DNA of 64,000 nucleotides from the NCBI GenBank assembly GCA_963703655.1, contig CAVPFA010000004.1:434001-498000 (forward strand), given 5' to 3'. Below, one piece after another: positions 27,652 through 35,717 of this stretch. Numbering within the stretch: position 1 is the stretch's first letter; every line of letters begins with the position of its first letter. The stretch comes from CAVPFA01 sp963703655. GTDB taxonomy: Bacteria; Actinomycetota; Acidimicrobiia; Acidimicrobiales; Bog-793. A model generated the notes under the pieces. That model searched no databases. It was not told where the DNA came from and saw nothing but the letters and a program-made list of their open reading frames with translations. The translations under genes were made by a program, and so were the position numbers.

Positions 27652-28866
27652 GTGGCAACCAGGCCAGCCGGCGTGGCCGTGGGTCGGCTGAAGGCGATCC
27701 AGGATGCGCTGAGCCCGAGGGAATGGGTCAAGGTCGGTGCGATGGCCGGCGCCGTGATCGGTCTCAACGTCCTCGGATGGGCGATGCTGCTCGCCGCCAC
27801 GGGCCACCACTACCACCTGAGCAAAACGGACCTGTTCGGCCTCGGGACCGGTGTGCTCGCCTACACCCTCGGGATGCGCCACGCGTTCGACGCGGACCAC
27901 ATCTCGGCGATCGACAACACGACTCGCAGGCTCATGGCCGACGGGAAGCGCCCGCTCAGTGTCGGGTTCTTCTTCTCCTTGGGCCACTCGACGATCGTCT
28001 TCTTGCTGGCCGTGCTGCTCAACTTCGGAATCCGCGCCCTCGACGACCAGGTGAAGACCGGCTCCTCCGGCCTTCACCAGTGGACGGCCGTCGTAGGGAC
28101 CTCGATCTCGAGTTTCTTCCTCTACCTGATCGCCGCGCTCAACATGGTCATCCTCGTCTCGATCGTGAGGGTGTTCCGCGATCTGCGCAGCGGCAAGTTC
28201 AACGACGAGGAACTGGAAGAGCAGCTCAACAAGCGGGGCCTAATGAACCGTCTCCTCGGAGGCTTGGCCCGGAAGATCGACACGCCGTGGAAGATCTACC
28301 CGGTCGGCGTGCTTTTCGGGCTCGGTTTCGACACGGCGACGGAGGTGGCGCTGCTCGTGCTGTCGGGAACCGCCGTCGCGAGCGGGCTGCCCTTCTACGC
28401 GATCTTGTCGCTTCCCGTACTTTTCGCCGCCGGGATGTGCCTGTTCGACACGCTCGACGGCTGCTTCATGAATTTCGCCTACGGGTGGGCCTTCTCGAGG
28501 CCGATCCGCAAGGTGTACTACAACATCACGATCACCGGGCTCTCCATCGCCGTCGCGTTCGTCATCGGCACGATCGAGCTCCTCGGTCTGCTCTCGACTG
28601 AGCTCACGCTGCGCGGCTCGTTCTGGGGGGCGATGGCCAGCTTCAACCTCAACCGGGCCGGGTTCATCATCGTGGGAATGTTCGTGGTCACCTGGACGGT
28701 GGCCCTCGCGATCTGGCGTTTCGGGCGCATCGAGCAACGATGGGACCAGTCCGCGGCCCTCGCTCGGGCCGAGGACGGCGCGACTCGCTCAGTCGAGACC
28801 GTCCATCGTGCCATCGTGGGAGAGGAGGCGCGGGTCCTCCTGGCTCATCACCTGGTCGACGAGTGA
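27652..28866 (+). CDS. NiCoT-family nickel/cobalt transporter
   Basis: A 404-residue polytopic membrane protein. The family signature GMRHAFDADHISAIDNTTR occurs near residue 80, and further conserved parts are GFFFSLGHSTIVF, LFGLGFDTATEVALL and GMCLFDTLDGCFMNFAYGWAF. It imports Ni2+ or Co2+. The GTG start has a strong AGGAGGGG ribosome site. The gene stands alone. Cobalt import would serve the B12-dependent methyltransferase system about 20 kb away, but a nickel role is equally possible and nothing in the sequence decides between them. Confidence 0.93.
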   Translation: MATRPAGVAVGRLKAIQDALSPREWVKVGAMAGAVIGLNVLGWAMLLAATGHHYHLSKTDLFGLGTGVLAYTLGMRHAFDADHISAIDNTTRRLMADGKRPLSVGFFFSLGHSTIVFLLAVLLNFGIRALDDQVKTGSSGLHQWTAVVGTSISSFFLYLIAALNMVILVSIVRVFRDLRSGKFNDEELEEQLNKRGLMNRLLGGLARKIDTPWKIYPVGVLFGLGFDTATEVALLVLSGTAVASGLPFYAILSLPVLFAAGMCLFDTLDGCFMNFAYGWAFSRPIRKVYYNITITGLSIAVAFVIGTIELLGLLSTELTLRGSFWGAMASFNLNRAGFIIVGMFVVTWTVALAIWRFGRIEQRWDQSAALARAEDGATRSVETVHRAIVGEEARVLLAHHLVDE

Positions 28867-29085
28867 CGCGGCCACATGTTCGGGCAGATCGCCGAGCGAG
28901 TCGACGAGGTCCTGGCGGATGGCGTGGGGCTCGAGGTCGAACGAGTGCGACACCGTTTCCACGCCATCGACGGTGTGATGCAGCAGCCACTCGAGGCGAC
29001 CGGTCTCGCGGCTGACGCCGGCGTCGAGGCGCCAGTCTTCGGCCGTGAACGAGTAGGTGGGGCCGAGCCAGTACGAGTTCTCCAT
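28789..29085 (-). CDS. Small protein of unknown function
   Basis: A 98-residue acidic protein beginning MENSYWLGPTYSFTAEDWRL, with no recognised motif or membrane segment and ordinary composition. It overlaps the 3' end of the convergent nickel/cobalt transporter gene by 78 nt. The ATG at 29085 has an AGGG site. An upstream in-frame ATG at 29193 would add a hydrophobic leader (MRFLPLLLLAAAAALAS) and a basic stretch, but would run into the divergent gene's start. I cannot assign a function. Confidence 0.5.
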   Translation of the reverse strand: MENSYWLGPTYSFTAEDWRLDAGVSRETGRLEWLLHHTVDGVETVSHSFDLEPHAIRQDLVDSLGDLPEHVAASLVDQVMSQEDPRLLSHDGTMDGLD

Positions 29086-29191
29086 GGTTGCCCTTTCGAA
29101 ACATCGTCGGCGCCCGACGGGTCGTCGCCGGCGTTTGGGTCGCGACGCTAGTGCCGCGGCCGCAGCGAGAAGCAAGAGAGGAAGAAAGCGC

Positions 29192-29446
29192 ATGATCGTG
29201 CTCGCCATAGGTTCCATCACCAAGCCGGACGCGCTCACTCCCCACGTCAATGACGAAATGCGGGTCGTGGAAGAGCTCAAAGCCGAGGGAATCATGAAAG
29301 CTGTCTATCGGCGCGCCGCCGGGCCGGGGGTGTACCTCCTCCTCGAGGGATCCAGCATCGAGGCCATACGAGACCGAGTGGACACCTTGCCGTTTGTCGT
29401 CGAGGACCTCATGACCCTTGACTACGAGGAGATCTATGAAATCTAG
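29192..29446 (+). CDS. Small YciI/muconolactone-isomerase-like protein
   Basis: 84 residues. The pattern is MIVLAIGSITKPDALTPHVNDEMRVVEELKAEGIMKAVYRR in outline, followed by a strand-rich second half ending LDYEEIYEI. This resembles small dimeric alpha-beta-barrel proteins of the YciI/muconolactone isomerase type, although the resemblance is of fold rather than clear homology. A good AGAGGAAG site precedes the ATG. It is divergent from the small gene at 28789-29085, so the two may share a control region. Confidence 0.55.
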   Translation: MIVLAIGSITKPDALTPHVNDEMRVVEELKAEGIMKAVYRRAAGPGVYLLLEGSSIEAIRDRVDTLPFVVEDLMTLDYEEIYEI

Positions 29447-29519
29447 GTCCGGGGAATGATTGTGCGGAGCGAAGCGTCAGCAGTTGGTCAGCCATGCGTG
29501 GCGGCAACGGCCATCTGAC

Positions 29520-30686
29520 TCAGACCAGCGCGCTGACGCCGCGCTTGGCGAGCTGATCGGCGATAATCAGCCGCTGCACCTCGCTCGTGCCCTCCCAGAT
29601 GCGCTCAACCCGGAGCTCCCGGAAGAAGCGCTCCGCGACGTTCTCGCGCATGTAGCCGCGGCCGCCGAAGATCTGCACGGCCCTGTCGGCGACCCGGTTC
29701 GCCATCTCCGAGGCGTACAGCTTGACCATCGACGCATGTGCGTGCTGGACCTTGACGTCGATGCCGGCGTCGATTCCCCGGGCTGTCTCGTAGACGATCG
29801 CGCGCGCGGCGAACAACTCCGTCAGGCTGTCGGCCAGCATCGCTTGCACCAGCTGGTAGTCGATGATCGCTGATCCGTAGACGACGCGCTCCTTCGCGAA
29901 CGCGGTGGCCTCCTCGATCAGTCGCTCGGCGGCGCCCAGGCACCGCGCCGCGACCATCACCCTCTCGAAACGGAACCATTCGTAGGCGAACGCCATGCCG
30001 CCTCCCTCCTCCCCGACGAGATGCGACGCTGGAACCCGGACGTCCTCGAAGGCGACGATCGGATGGTGGTGGTCGATCGAGTGCGAGTACGCCGGCGTGC
30101 GGACCACTCGCACACCCGGCGAAGGCAGGTCGACGATGAACATGGCGTGCTCGCCGGCGTGCGGTCCGTCGGTGAGCTTGGCCTGGAAGAAGGCGTAGGT
30201 CGCGTCGTTGAACGACGTCACGTGCCACTTGACGCCGTTGAGGACGTACTCGTCGCCCTCTCGCCGGGCGGAGGCCACAAGGGCGTCTACGTCCGAGCCG
30301 GCGCCCTCCTCGGTGATCGCGTAGCACTCGGAGGCTTCGCCGCGCACGCCGGGGATGACCCACTTCTCGAGTTGGAATTCGGTCGCCACGGGCGGGAACC
30401 ACTGGGGCGGGGTGCTCACCATCCATCCGAGCGCGTTCGTCGCGCGGCCGACCTGCTCCTGAACGAGAACCTGTTGGAGCATCGTGTAGCCGCCGCCGCC
30501 CAGCTCGGCCGGCATGTTGGTCGCGAGCAGACCGAGCACGCGGGCGCGCTCGTGGTGCCTGGCCTTGATGTCGGGCGCGAGCACGCCGCCCGCCATCTCG
30601 GCTTCCACCTCGTAGGGAATGACTTCGTCGATAAGGGCGCGTGCACGCGCCTGCACCTCAAGGTCGGGAGGGGTCAATTGGTACAT
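29520..30686 (-). CDS. Acyl-CoA dehydrogenase
   Basis: A 388-residue FAD enzyme that oxidises an acyl-CoA to the 2-enoyl-CoA. Visible family features are YAITEEGAGSDVDALVASARREGDEYVLNGVKWHVTSF (FAD/substrate loop), FEDVRVPASHLVGEEGGGM, RFERVMVAARCLG, and the C-terminal QIFGGRGYMRE and RIWEGTSEVQRLIIADQLAKR. It sits just downstream of a palindrome matching the operator of the neighbouring TetR gene. It follows the acyl-CoA synthetase in the same direction, so the two may act in series on an imported acid. Confidence 0.94.
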   Translation of the reverse strand: MYQLTPPDLEVQARARALIDEVIPYEVEAEMAGGVLAPDIKARHHERARVLGLLATNMPAELGGGGYTMLQQVLVQEQVGRATNALGWMVSTPPQWFPPVATEFQLEKWVIPGVRGEASECYAITEEGAGSDVDALVASARREGDEYVLNGVKWHVTSFNDATYAFFQAKLTDGPHAGEHAMFIVDLPSPGVRVVRTPAYSHSIDHHHPIVAFEDVRVPASHLVGEEGGGMAFAYEWFRFERVMVAARCLGAAERLIEEATAFAKERVVYGSAIIDYQLVQAMLADSLTELFAARAIVYETARGIDAGIDVKVQHAHASMVKLYASEMANRVADRAVQIFGGRGYMRENVAERFFRELRVERIWEGTSEVQRLIIADQLAKRGVSALV

Positions 30687-30715
30687 AGAGCGCTCCTGTT
30701 CGGCGCCGGCCGGCT

Positions 30716-30731
30716 GACTGGCCGTTCAGTC
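30716..30731. promoter_or_regulatory. TetR-type operator upstream of the acyl-CoA dehydrogenase gene
   Basis: GACTGGCCGTTCAGTC, with arms GACTG and CAGTC, lies 30 bp before the start codon. It matches the palindrome between the TetR gene and its divergent neighbour (34730-34745) at 14 of 16 positions. Confidence 0.6.
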
Positions 30732-33050
30732 TACGTGGGTCCGGTTCGTTCCTGGCTACTACGCGCGTCGAGTGCCACCGCGCCTGACGGCCCGGCGTCC
30801 CGCCTGGCGACGACGAGTGCGTCGAGGGCCACCACGCCGAACGGCCCGCATCGAAGCGGGTTCACATCGAGAGCCTCGAGGCCGTTGCCCAGCTCCTCGG
30901 CGAGGATCGAGACCGACGCGACGGCGTCCACGACGGCGTCGAGATCGGCCGCGGCCTGGCCGCGAGCGCCGTCGAGCAGTCGGCGGACGGATATCCGGTC
31001 GATCAGCCGGCGAGCGCGGTCGCGGTCGATCGGCGGCAGCGCCACAACCCGGTCGCTCATGAGCTCGACCAGAACCCCGCCCGCGGCGACGACGACGAGA
31101 GGGCCGAGGCCAGGGTCGCGGACGACGCCGAGCGCCACCTCGACACCGTCGGGGGCCGTCGCTGCGACGAGCACCCGCTTGCCGAGCCGCTCGGCTAGCT
31201 CCTCGAAGGCGGCGGCAACCTCGGCCTCGGACGCCAGACCGAGCATGACGCCCCCCACGTCAGATTTGTGCGCGATCGCCGGCTCGTCGGTCTTGAGGAC
31301 CACGGGGTAGCCAATGGAGCCAGCGGCCTCGATCGCAGCTGCGCGGTCGGTCACGGCAACAGCAGGGACGGCCGCGATCCCATACGCCGCCAGCAGCGCG
31401 AAAGCCTCGGCCCCCGAGACCGAGCCCGAGGCGAGCCGGCCGAGCCACCGTGCCCGTCGCACCGCGTCAAGACCGGCAAGGGGCTCGGCCGAGACCGGCG
31501 CCGGCCGGTCACGCCACTCGAGCAGGTGCTTCAAGGCCAGCAGCCCCGTTCGGGTGCCTTCGAGCACCGGCACCCCCGCTGCTCGGATCCGCGCCGCTGC
31601 GGCCTGGTCGATCGAGCTGTGAAGGTTGCTCATGACCGCGACCGGCTTGCTCGTCGACTCGAGTACCTCGGACACGGCGAGCGGGGTCTCGTCGTCGTCA
31701 CCGAACTCGGGATACAGGTCGAGACACAGGGCGACGGCCGCGACGGAGTCGTCACGGGCGAGGGCGAGCATCGTGCCGGCGAAAACCTCTCGGGAATTTG
31801 ACCCCGTGCCCCAGACGTCGAGGGGATTGGCTGGCTCGAGACCGGGCTCGAGGAGGTCGGCGAGCCGCTCGTGGGTCGCTTCGGAGATCGGCGCGAACCG
31901 AACCTCGAGTGAGTCTGCGAGGTCGACGACTAGGGCTCGTTCGGCTCCCGAATCGTGCACTGTCGCGATCCCGCCGGATCCAGAGGTTGGGGGCGCGCGC
32001 CTGCCGGCCGCGAAGAGCTCGAGCGTGTCCGACATCTCGTCGAGATCTCGGACTCGAAGCACGCCATAGGCGTCGAAGAGCGCCTCCCAGGCTCCGTCGT
32101 CGCCGGCGAGCGCGCCGGAGTGGGCGGCCACCATGGCGCGCCCCGTCGGCGAGCCGCCGACTGTGAGGGCCACGACCGGGATCTCACGCTCGGCCGCGCG
32201 CGCGAGGGCCGCACGGAATTTCTCGGGCTCGCGGAGCGTCTCGAGAAGCAACGCCACGATCCCGGTCTCGGGGAGGTCGAGCGCGTAGTCGAGGTACGCG
32301 GCGGCCGAGGTGACAAGCTCCTGGCCGGCCGAAACGGCGAGAGTGAAGCCGAGGCCCCTGTGGCTGCGCAGCAATGCGGAGAACGCGGAACCCGAGTGGC
32401 TGACGAAGGCGACCGGGCCTCGAGGCAGCGGATCGGGTTCGAGGTAGCCGATCGCGGCGCAGCCCGTAGACGAGGTTGACGAAGCCCATGCACCCGCCTC
32501 CGCACAGGGCCATGCCGGCGCCTCGGGCGATGGCCGTGAGGCGCTCGCGCAGCGGCGGACGGTCGCACGCCGCCAGGCCCTCCTGCAGCGCCGGGCCCTC
32601 GCGCGTCGCCAGGCCCTCCTGCAGCGGCGGGCCCTCGCGCACCGCCAGGCGATCGCGCAGCGGCGAGCCGGCCGGGTACCCGGCATCGTGGGCACTGCCG
32701 AAGATCAACGCCGACCGGTCGCCGCGCGAAGCGGCTCGCTGCAGCTCGTCTTCGAGGACGCTGTCGCGCACGCCGAGCAGGACGAGGTCGACAGCTCCGG
32801 GAACCTCGTCGAGCGACACCAGGCACTCATGCCCGAGCACCTCGTCATAACGGGGATTCACCAGGTGGAGCTCGATAGGCGCCGCACTGCGTGAAAGCTC
32901 GGTCACCATGTGCAGGCCGAAGCTGCCCTCCCTCGCACTGGCTCCGACCACCGCGACCGAGCGTGCCTCGAGCATGGACAGCAACGAGGCGTCGGCCGCC
33001 TCGGCCTCTTCCCACATCACAGCGCCGGTCGCGGTCTCGTCTCGGCTCAC
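30731..33050 (-). CDS. NDP-forming acyl-CoA synthetase (acetyl-CoA synthetase/ligase type), one frameshift
   Basis: About 773 residues when joined; forms an acyl-CoA from an acid, CoA and ATP. Domain order is a CoA-binding Rossmann domain (LEARSVAVVGASAREGSFGLHMV), a succinyl-CoA-ligase-like flavodoxin domain (GPVAFVSHSGSAFSALL, with the phosphohistidine-loop-like AAHSGALAGDDGAWEALF), and a C-terminal ATP-grasp domain (GYPVVLKTDEPAIAHKSDVGGV, LEALDVNPLRC). GTG 33050 overlaps the preceding TGA. An extra base at about 32457 breaks the frame; removing it restores VYGLRAIGYLEPDPL. A 36-bp tandem repeat lies in the first linker. Confidence 0.87.
32539..32682 (-). repeat. 36-bp tandem repeat inside the acyl-CoA synthetase gene
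   Basis: Four in-frame copies encode the 12-residue units PLRDRLAVREGP, PLQEGLATREGP, ALQEGLAACDRP and PLRERLTAIARG. They lie between the CoA-binding and CoA-ligase domains. The two central copies (32575-32610 and 32611-32646) are most alike. The units keep the reading frame and would extend a surface helix. Confidence 0.8.
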
Positions 33051-34696
33051 CCGTCGCGACGCAGGAGCCGGGCGGCTCGGCTCCCTGCTCGGTCGACGCG
33101 CCTGTCCGCGATGGCAGCCTTTGCGGCTTGCCAGCCTGGGATGCCGCAAACGCCGCCGCCGGCGTGGGTGGCAGAGCTCGCGTAGTAGAGCCCCTTGATC
33201 GGGGTCCGGTAGTTCGCGTAACCCGGCGCGGGCCTCATGTGGAACAGCTGCTCGAGGGAGAGCTCGCCGTGGAAGATGTTGCCCCCGATCAGGCCGTACT
33301 CGGTCTGCATCTCATGGGGCCCGACGATGTCCCGGTGCAGGATCGAAGCCTTGAAATTCGGCGCGAGCTCGTTGTAGCAGTCGATCATCCGGTCTGCGTA
33401 CGCCTCGAGCTCGTCCTTGTGAGGCTCCAGGCTCCAGTCGGCGGGTACCCACTGGGTGAACAACGACATGACGTGCGTGCTGTCCGGACACAAGGTGCGG
33501 TCGTAAGTCGTGGGGATCACCCCGTCGCTGAAGGGACGCGCGGCGGGCCGGCCCTCGCGGGCGTCTTGGAACGCCCGCTCGATGTACTCGACCGAAGGCG
33601 CCATCTCCACCGACCCCGTGTGGTGCTCCTGTAGGCGGGTCCCGGGGTCGGCAACGAAGCTCGGGAGCTCGCTCAGGGCGAGGTTGATCTTGACGACGCC
33701 GCTGCGGCTCTTCCAGTGCTCGATGTCGCGGACGAACTCGGCCGGGAGCTCGTGGCTGGCGATGTGGTCCAAGAACGCGGTCTTGGGGTGAAGGCTCGAA
33801 ACAACGATTGGCGCCGAGATCTCCTCGCCTTCCTCGAGCACCGCTCCGGTGACCCGGCCGCGCTCGACGAGGAGCCCCTCGACTTTGGCGTTGGTCCGAA
33901 TTTCTGTGCCGAATCCGATCGCCGCCCGCTTGATCGCTTCGGCGACGGCGCCCATACCTCCTTCGGGGAAGCCCCAGCTTCCGAGGTGACCGTCGCCGAC
34001 GTCGCCGATGGAATGGTGGGCCATCACATAAGCCGTGCCCGGCTCGGAGGGGCCAGCCCAGGTGCCGATCACTCCGTTCACCGCCATGGCCGCCTTGACC
34101 TGCGGCGACTCGAACCAGTCGTCGAGCAGGTCGGCGATGCTCATCGTCATGAGGCGCGTGACACCCGCGATCGTCCGAACGTCGAGGCCCTTGTGACGCC
34201 AGGCCAGCCGGAGCGTCTCGCGCACGTCGGCCGGCTTGTGCGAGCCGATGTTCGGGGGGACGGTCAGCAACAGGGGCCCCAGCACCTCGGCCAGGCCGCT
34301 CATCCAGGCGTCCCATTTTCCCATCGCCTCGGCGTCCTTGCGGGACCACTTCGCGATCTCCTCGAAGTTGCGCCGGGAGTCATCGGAGAAGATCTTGATC
34401 GAGCCGCCCTCGGGGAACGCCTGGTAATAGGGGCCCATCGGGAAGATCTTGTAGCCGTGACGCGCGAGGCCGAGCTCCGAGATGATCGTCGGGGGCATGA
34501 GGCTCATCACATACGAGAGCCGGCTCACCTTGAACTCGGGCACGTCAGGCCAAGGAGACTCGGTCGTCGCTGCTCCGCCCGTCGTCGGCCGCGACTCGAG
34601 AACCAGGGTCGCCGCCCCCGAACGAGCGAGGTATGCGGCGGAAACGAGGCCGTTGTGGCCTCCTCCCACCACGATCGCATCGAACTTCGACGTCAT
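33047..34696 (-). CDS. FAD-dependent oxidoreductase, phytoene desaturase/PYROXD2-like
   Basis: A 549-residue flavoprotein. The N-terminal FAD-binding motif is DAIVVGGGHNGLVSAAYLARSGAATLVLE, and the C-terminal motif GLYYASSATHAGGGVCGIPGWQAA is typical of the phytoene desaturase/PYROXD2 group. No carotenoid genes are nearby, so a pigment role is unlikely; these proteins often act as amine- or lipid-related oxidases of unknown substrate. It is the first gene of a leftward unit with the acyl-CoA synthetase (GTGA overlap) and is divergent from the TetR gene. The shared palindrome at 34730-34745 suggests control by that regulator. Confidence 0.88.
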   Translation of the reverse strand: MTSKFDAIVVGGGHNGLVSAAYLARSGAATLVLESRPTTGGAATTESPWPDVPEFKVSRLSYVMSLMPPTIISELGLARHGYKIFPMGPYYQAFPEGGSIKIFSDDSRRNFEEIAKWSRKDAEAMGKWDAWMSGLAEVLGPLLLTVPPNIGSHKPADVRETLRLAWRHKGLDVRTIAGVTRLMTMSIADLLDDWFESPQVKAAMAVNGVIGTWAGPSEPGTAYVMAHHSIGDVGDGHLGSWGFPEGGMGAVAEAIKRAAIGFGTEIRTNAKVEGLLVERGRVTGAVLEEGEEISAPIVVSSLHPKTAFLDHIASHELPAEFVRDIEHWKSRSGVVKINLALSELPSFVADPGTRLQEHHTGSVEMAPSVEYIERAFQDAREGRPAARPFSDGVIPTTYDRTLCPDSTHVMSLFTQWVPADWSLEPHKDELEAYADRMIDCYNELAPNFKASILHRDIVGPHEMQTEYGLIGGNIFHGELSLEQLFHMRPAPGYANYRTPIKGLYYASSATHAGGGVCGIPGWQAAKAAIADRRVDRAGSRAARLLRRDG

Positions 34697-34729
34697 TTTC
34701 CTGGCCTTCCGCGGTCCTTCGGGGGGCTT

Positions 34730-34745
34730 GACTGATCGTTCAGTC
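34730..34745. promoter_or_regulatory. TetR-type operator between regulator and oxidoreductase genes
   Basis: GACTGATCGTTCAGTC is a palindrome with perfect 6-bp arms around TCGT, midway between the divergent FAD oxidoreductase and TetR genes. The same pattern recurs at 41707 and 30716, with a half-site at 35691. This is a likely autoregulatory site. Confidence 0.7.
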
Positions 34746-34841
34746 TAGGTGGCTGATACGTTGGCGGACAAGCGAGGCGAACGGGCCTGAGGCCAGCGCC
34801 GAGCCGGGAATCGACGATCGGCGGGGAGCGAGGATGGAGCG

Positions 34842-35585
34842 GTGGGCCTACCCGGAGACGAGCTGAACGGCGCTCCCGAGGTGCGCCGCGTTCAGATGGT
34901 CCGAGCAGCGCTCGAGGTCATCACCGAGCGCGGGTTTCCTGAGACTCGCATCGCGGACGTGGCCGAGCGTGCTGGTGTCAGCCCAGCTCTGGTCATCTAC
35001 TACTTCGGGACCAAGGACAACTTGCTCACGGAGGCCCTGCGATTCTCTGAGGACGCCTTCTACGACCTCGGGGCCAAGCGGATGAGGGCAATCGCGAGCG
35101 CGAGGGGCAGGCTCGAGGAGATGGTCGCGCTGACCTGCCTGCCGGGCAACCTCGGGGACGTCACCGACTCCTGGGCGCTCTGGCTCGACCTGTGGGCCCA
35201 AGCGGCGCGCCATCCCGCCGTGGCCCGCGTGCGCGAGGAATTCGACGAGCACTGGCGCGAAACGTTGCGCACCATCGTGCGCGATGGCCAGGCCTCGGGC
35301 GAGTTCCGGGCCATCGACGCGGACGACTTCGCCGTCGGGTTCTCGGCCCTGCTGGACGGCATGGCGATTCAGATCGCCCTGGATGACCCGGTCGTGGACG
35401 CGCGCCGCGCGTTCGAGTTGAGCATGCGAGTTGCTGCCGCACAGCTGGGTTTCGTGTGGTCGCCGTCGGATCGCCCCCGGGCGTCGTCGCGCAAGGGAAG
35501 GCCGGCGAAGCCTGTGGGGGCGGCTAAGCCTGTGGGGGCGGCTAAGCCTGCGGGGGCGGCGGCGCGCCGGCGGGCGCGGTCGTGA
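34842..35585 (+). CDS. TetR-family regulator, BetI-like C-terminal domain
   Basis: 247 residues. The N-terminal helix-turn-helix is VITERGFPETRIADVAERAGVSPALVIYYFGTKDNLL. The ligand-binding part resembles the BetI-type C-terminal domain (WALWLDLWAQAARHP, GEFRAIDADDFAVGFSALLDGMAIQIALDDP). The last 35 residues are a basic Lys/Pro/Ala-rich tail made of KPVGAA repeats, which is unusual and could add non-specific DNA affinity. GTG start. It probably represses the surrounding catabolic genes through the 16-bp palindromes seen in their upstream regions. Confidence 0.9.
   Translation: MGLPGDELNGAPEVRRVQMVRAALEVITERGFPETRIADVAERAGVSPALVIYYFGTKDNLLTEALRFSEDAFYDLGAKRMRAIASARGRLEEMVALTCLPGNLGDVTDSWALWLDLWAQAARHPAVARVREEFDEHWRETLRTIVRDGQASGEFRAIDADDFAVGFSALLDGMAIQIALDDPVVDARRAFELSMRVAAAQLGFVWSPSDRPRASSRKGRPAKPVGAAKPVGAAKPAGAAARRRARS
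35500..35560 (+). repeat. 15/18-bp repeats encoding the basic tail of the TetR protein
   Basis: The unit CCTGTGGGGGCGGCTAAG, with a CCTGCGGGGGCGGC variant, is repeated three times in tandem. It encodes KPVGAAKPVGAAKPAGAA at the C-terminus. It is in frame and ends just before an Arg-rich terminus. Confidence 0.8.
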
Positions 35586-35690
35586 GGCGGACGCCGGGGT
35601 CGCTCCCGGCCGTTCAAACACAAGGCCTAAGAACGCCGCCGCCCGAACCAATGAGCCCCTTGGGGCGGTCCGCAAACCGCGTTAAACTCT

Positions 35691-35699
35691 CGTTCAGTC
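35691..35699. promoter_or_regulatory. Half-site of the TetR-type operator upstream of potA-like gene
   Basis: CGTTCAGTC, the right half of the palindrome at 34730-34745, lies 19 bp before the ATG of the ATPase gene; the left half is degenerate. It is weaker evidence than the full sites. Confidence 0.4.
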
Positions 35700-35717
35700 A
35701 AGGCCGGGGGTGGAGCA

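Noticed and set aside
33047..34696. Carotenoid biosynthesis locus
   Set aside because: The protein resembles phytoene desaturase, but no crtB, crtE or other carotenoid gene is nearby, and the neighbours are amine/acyl-CoA genes.
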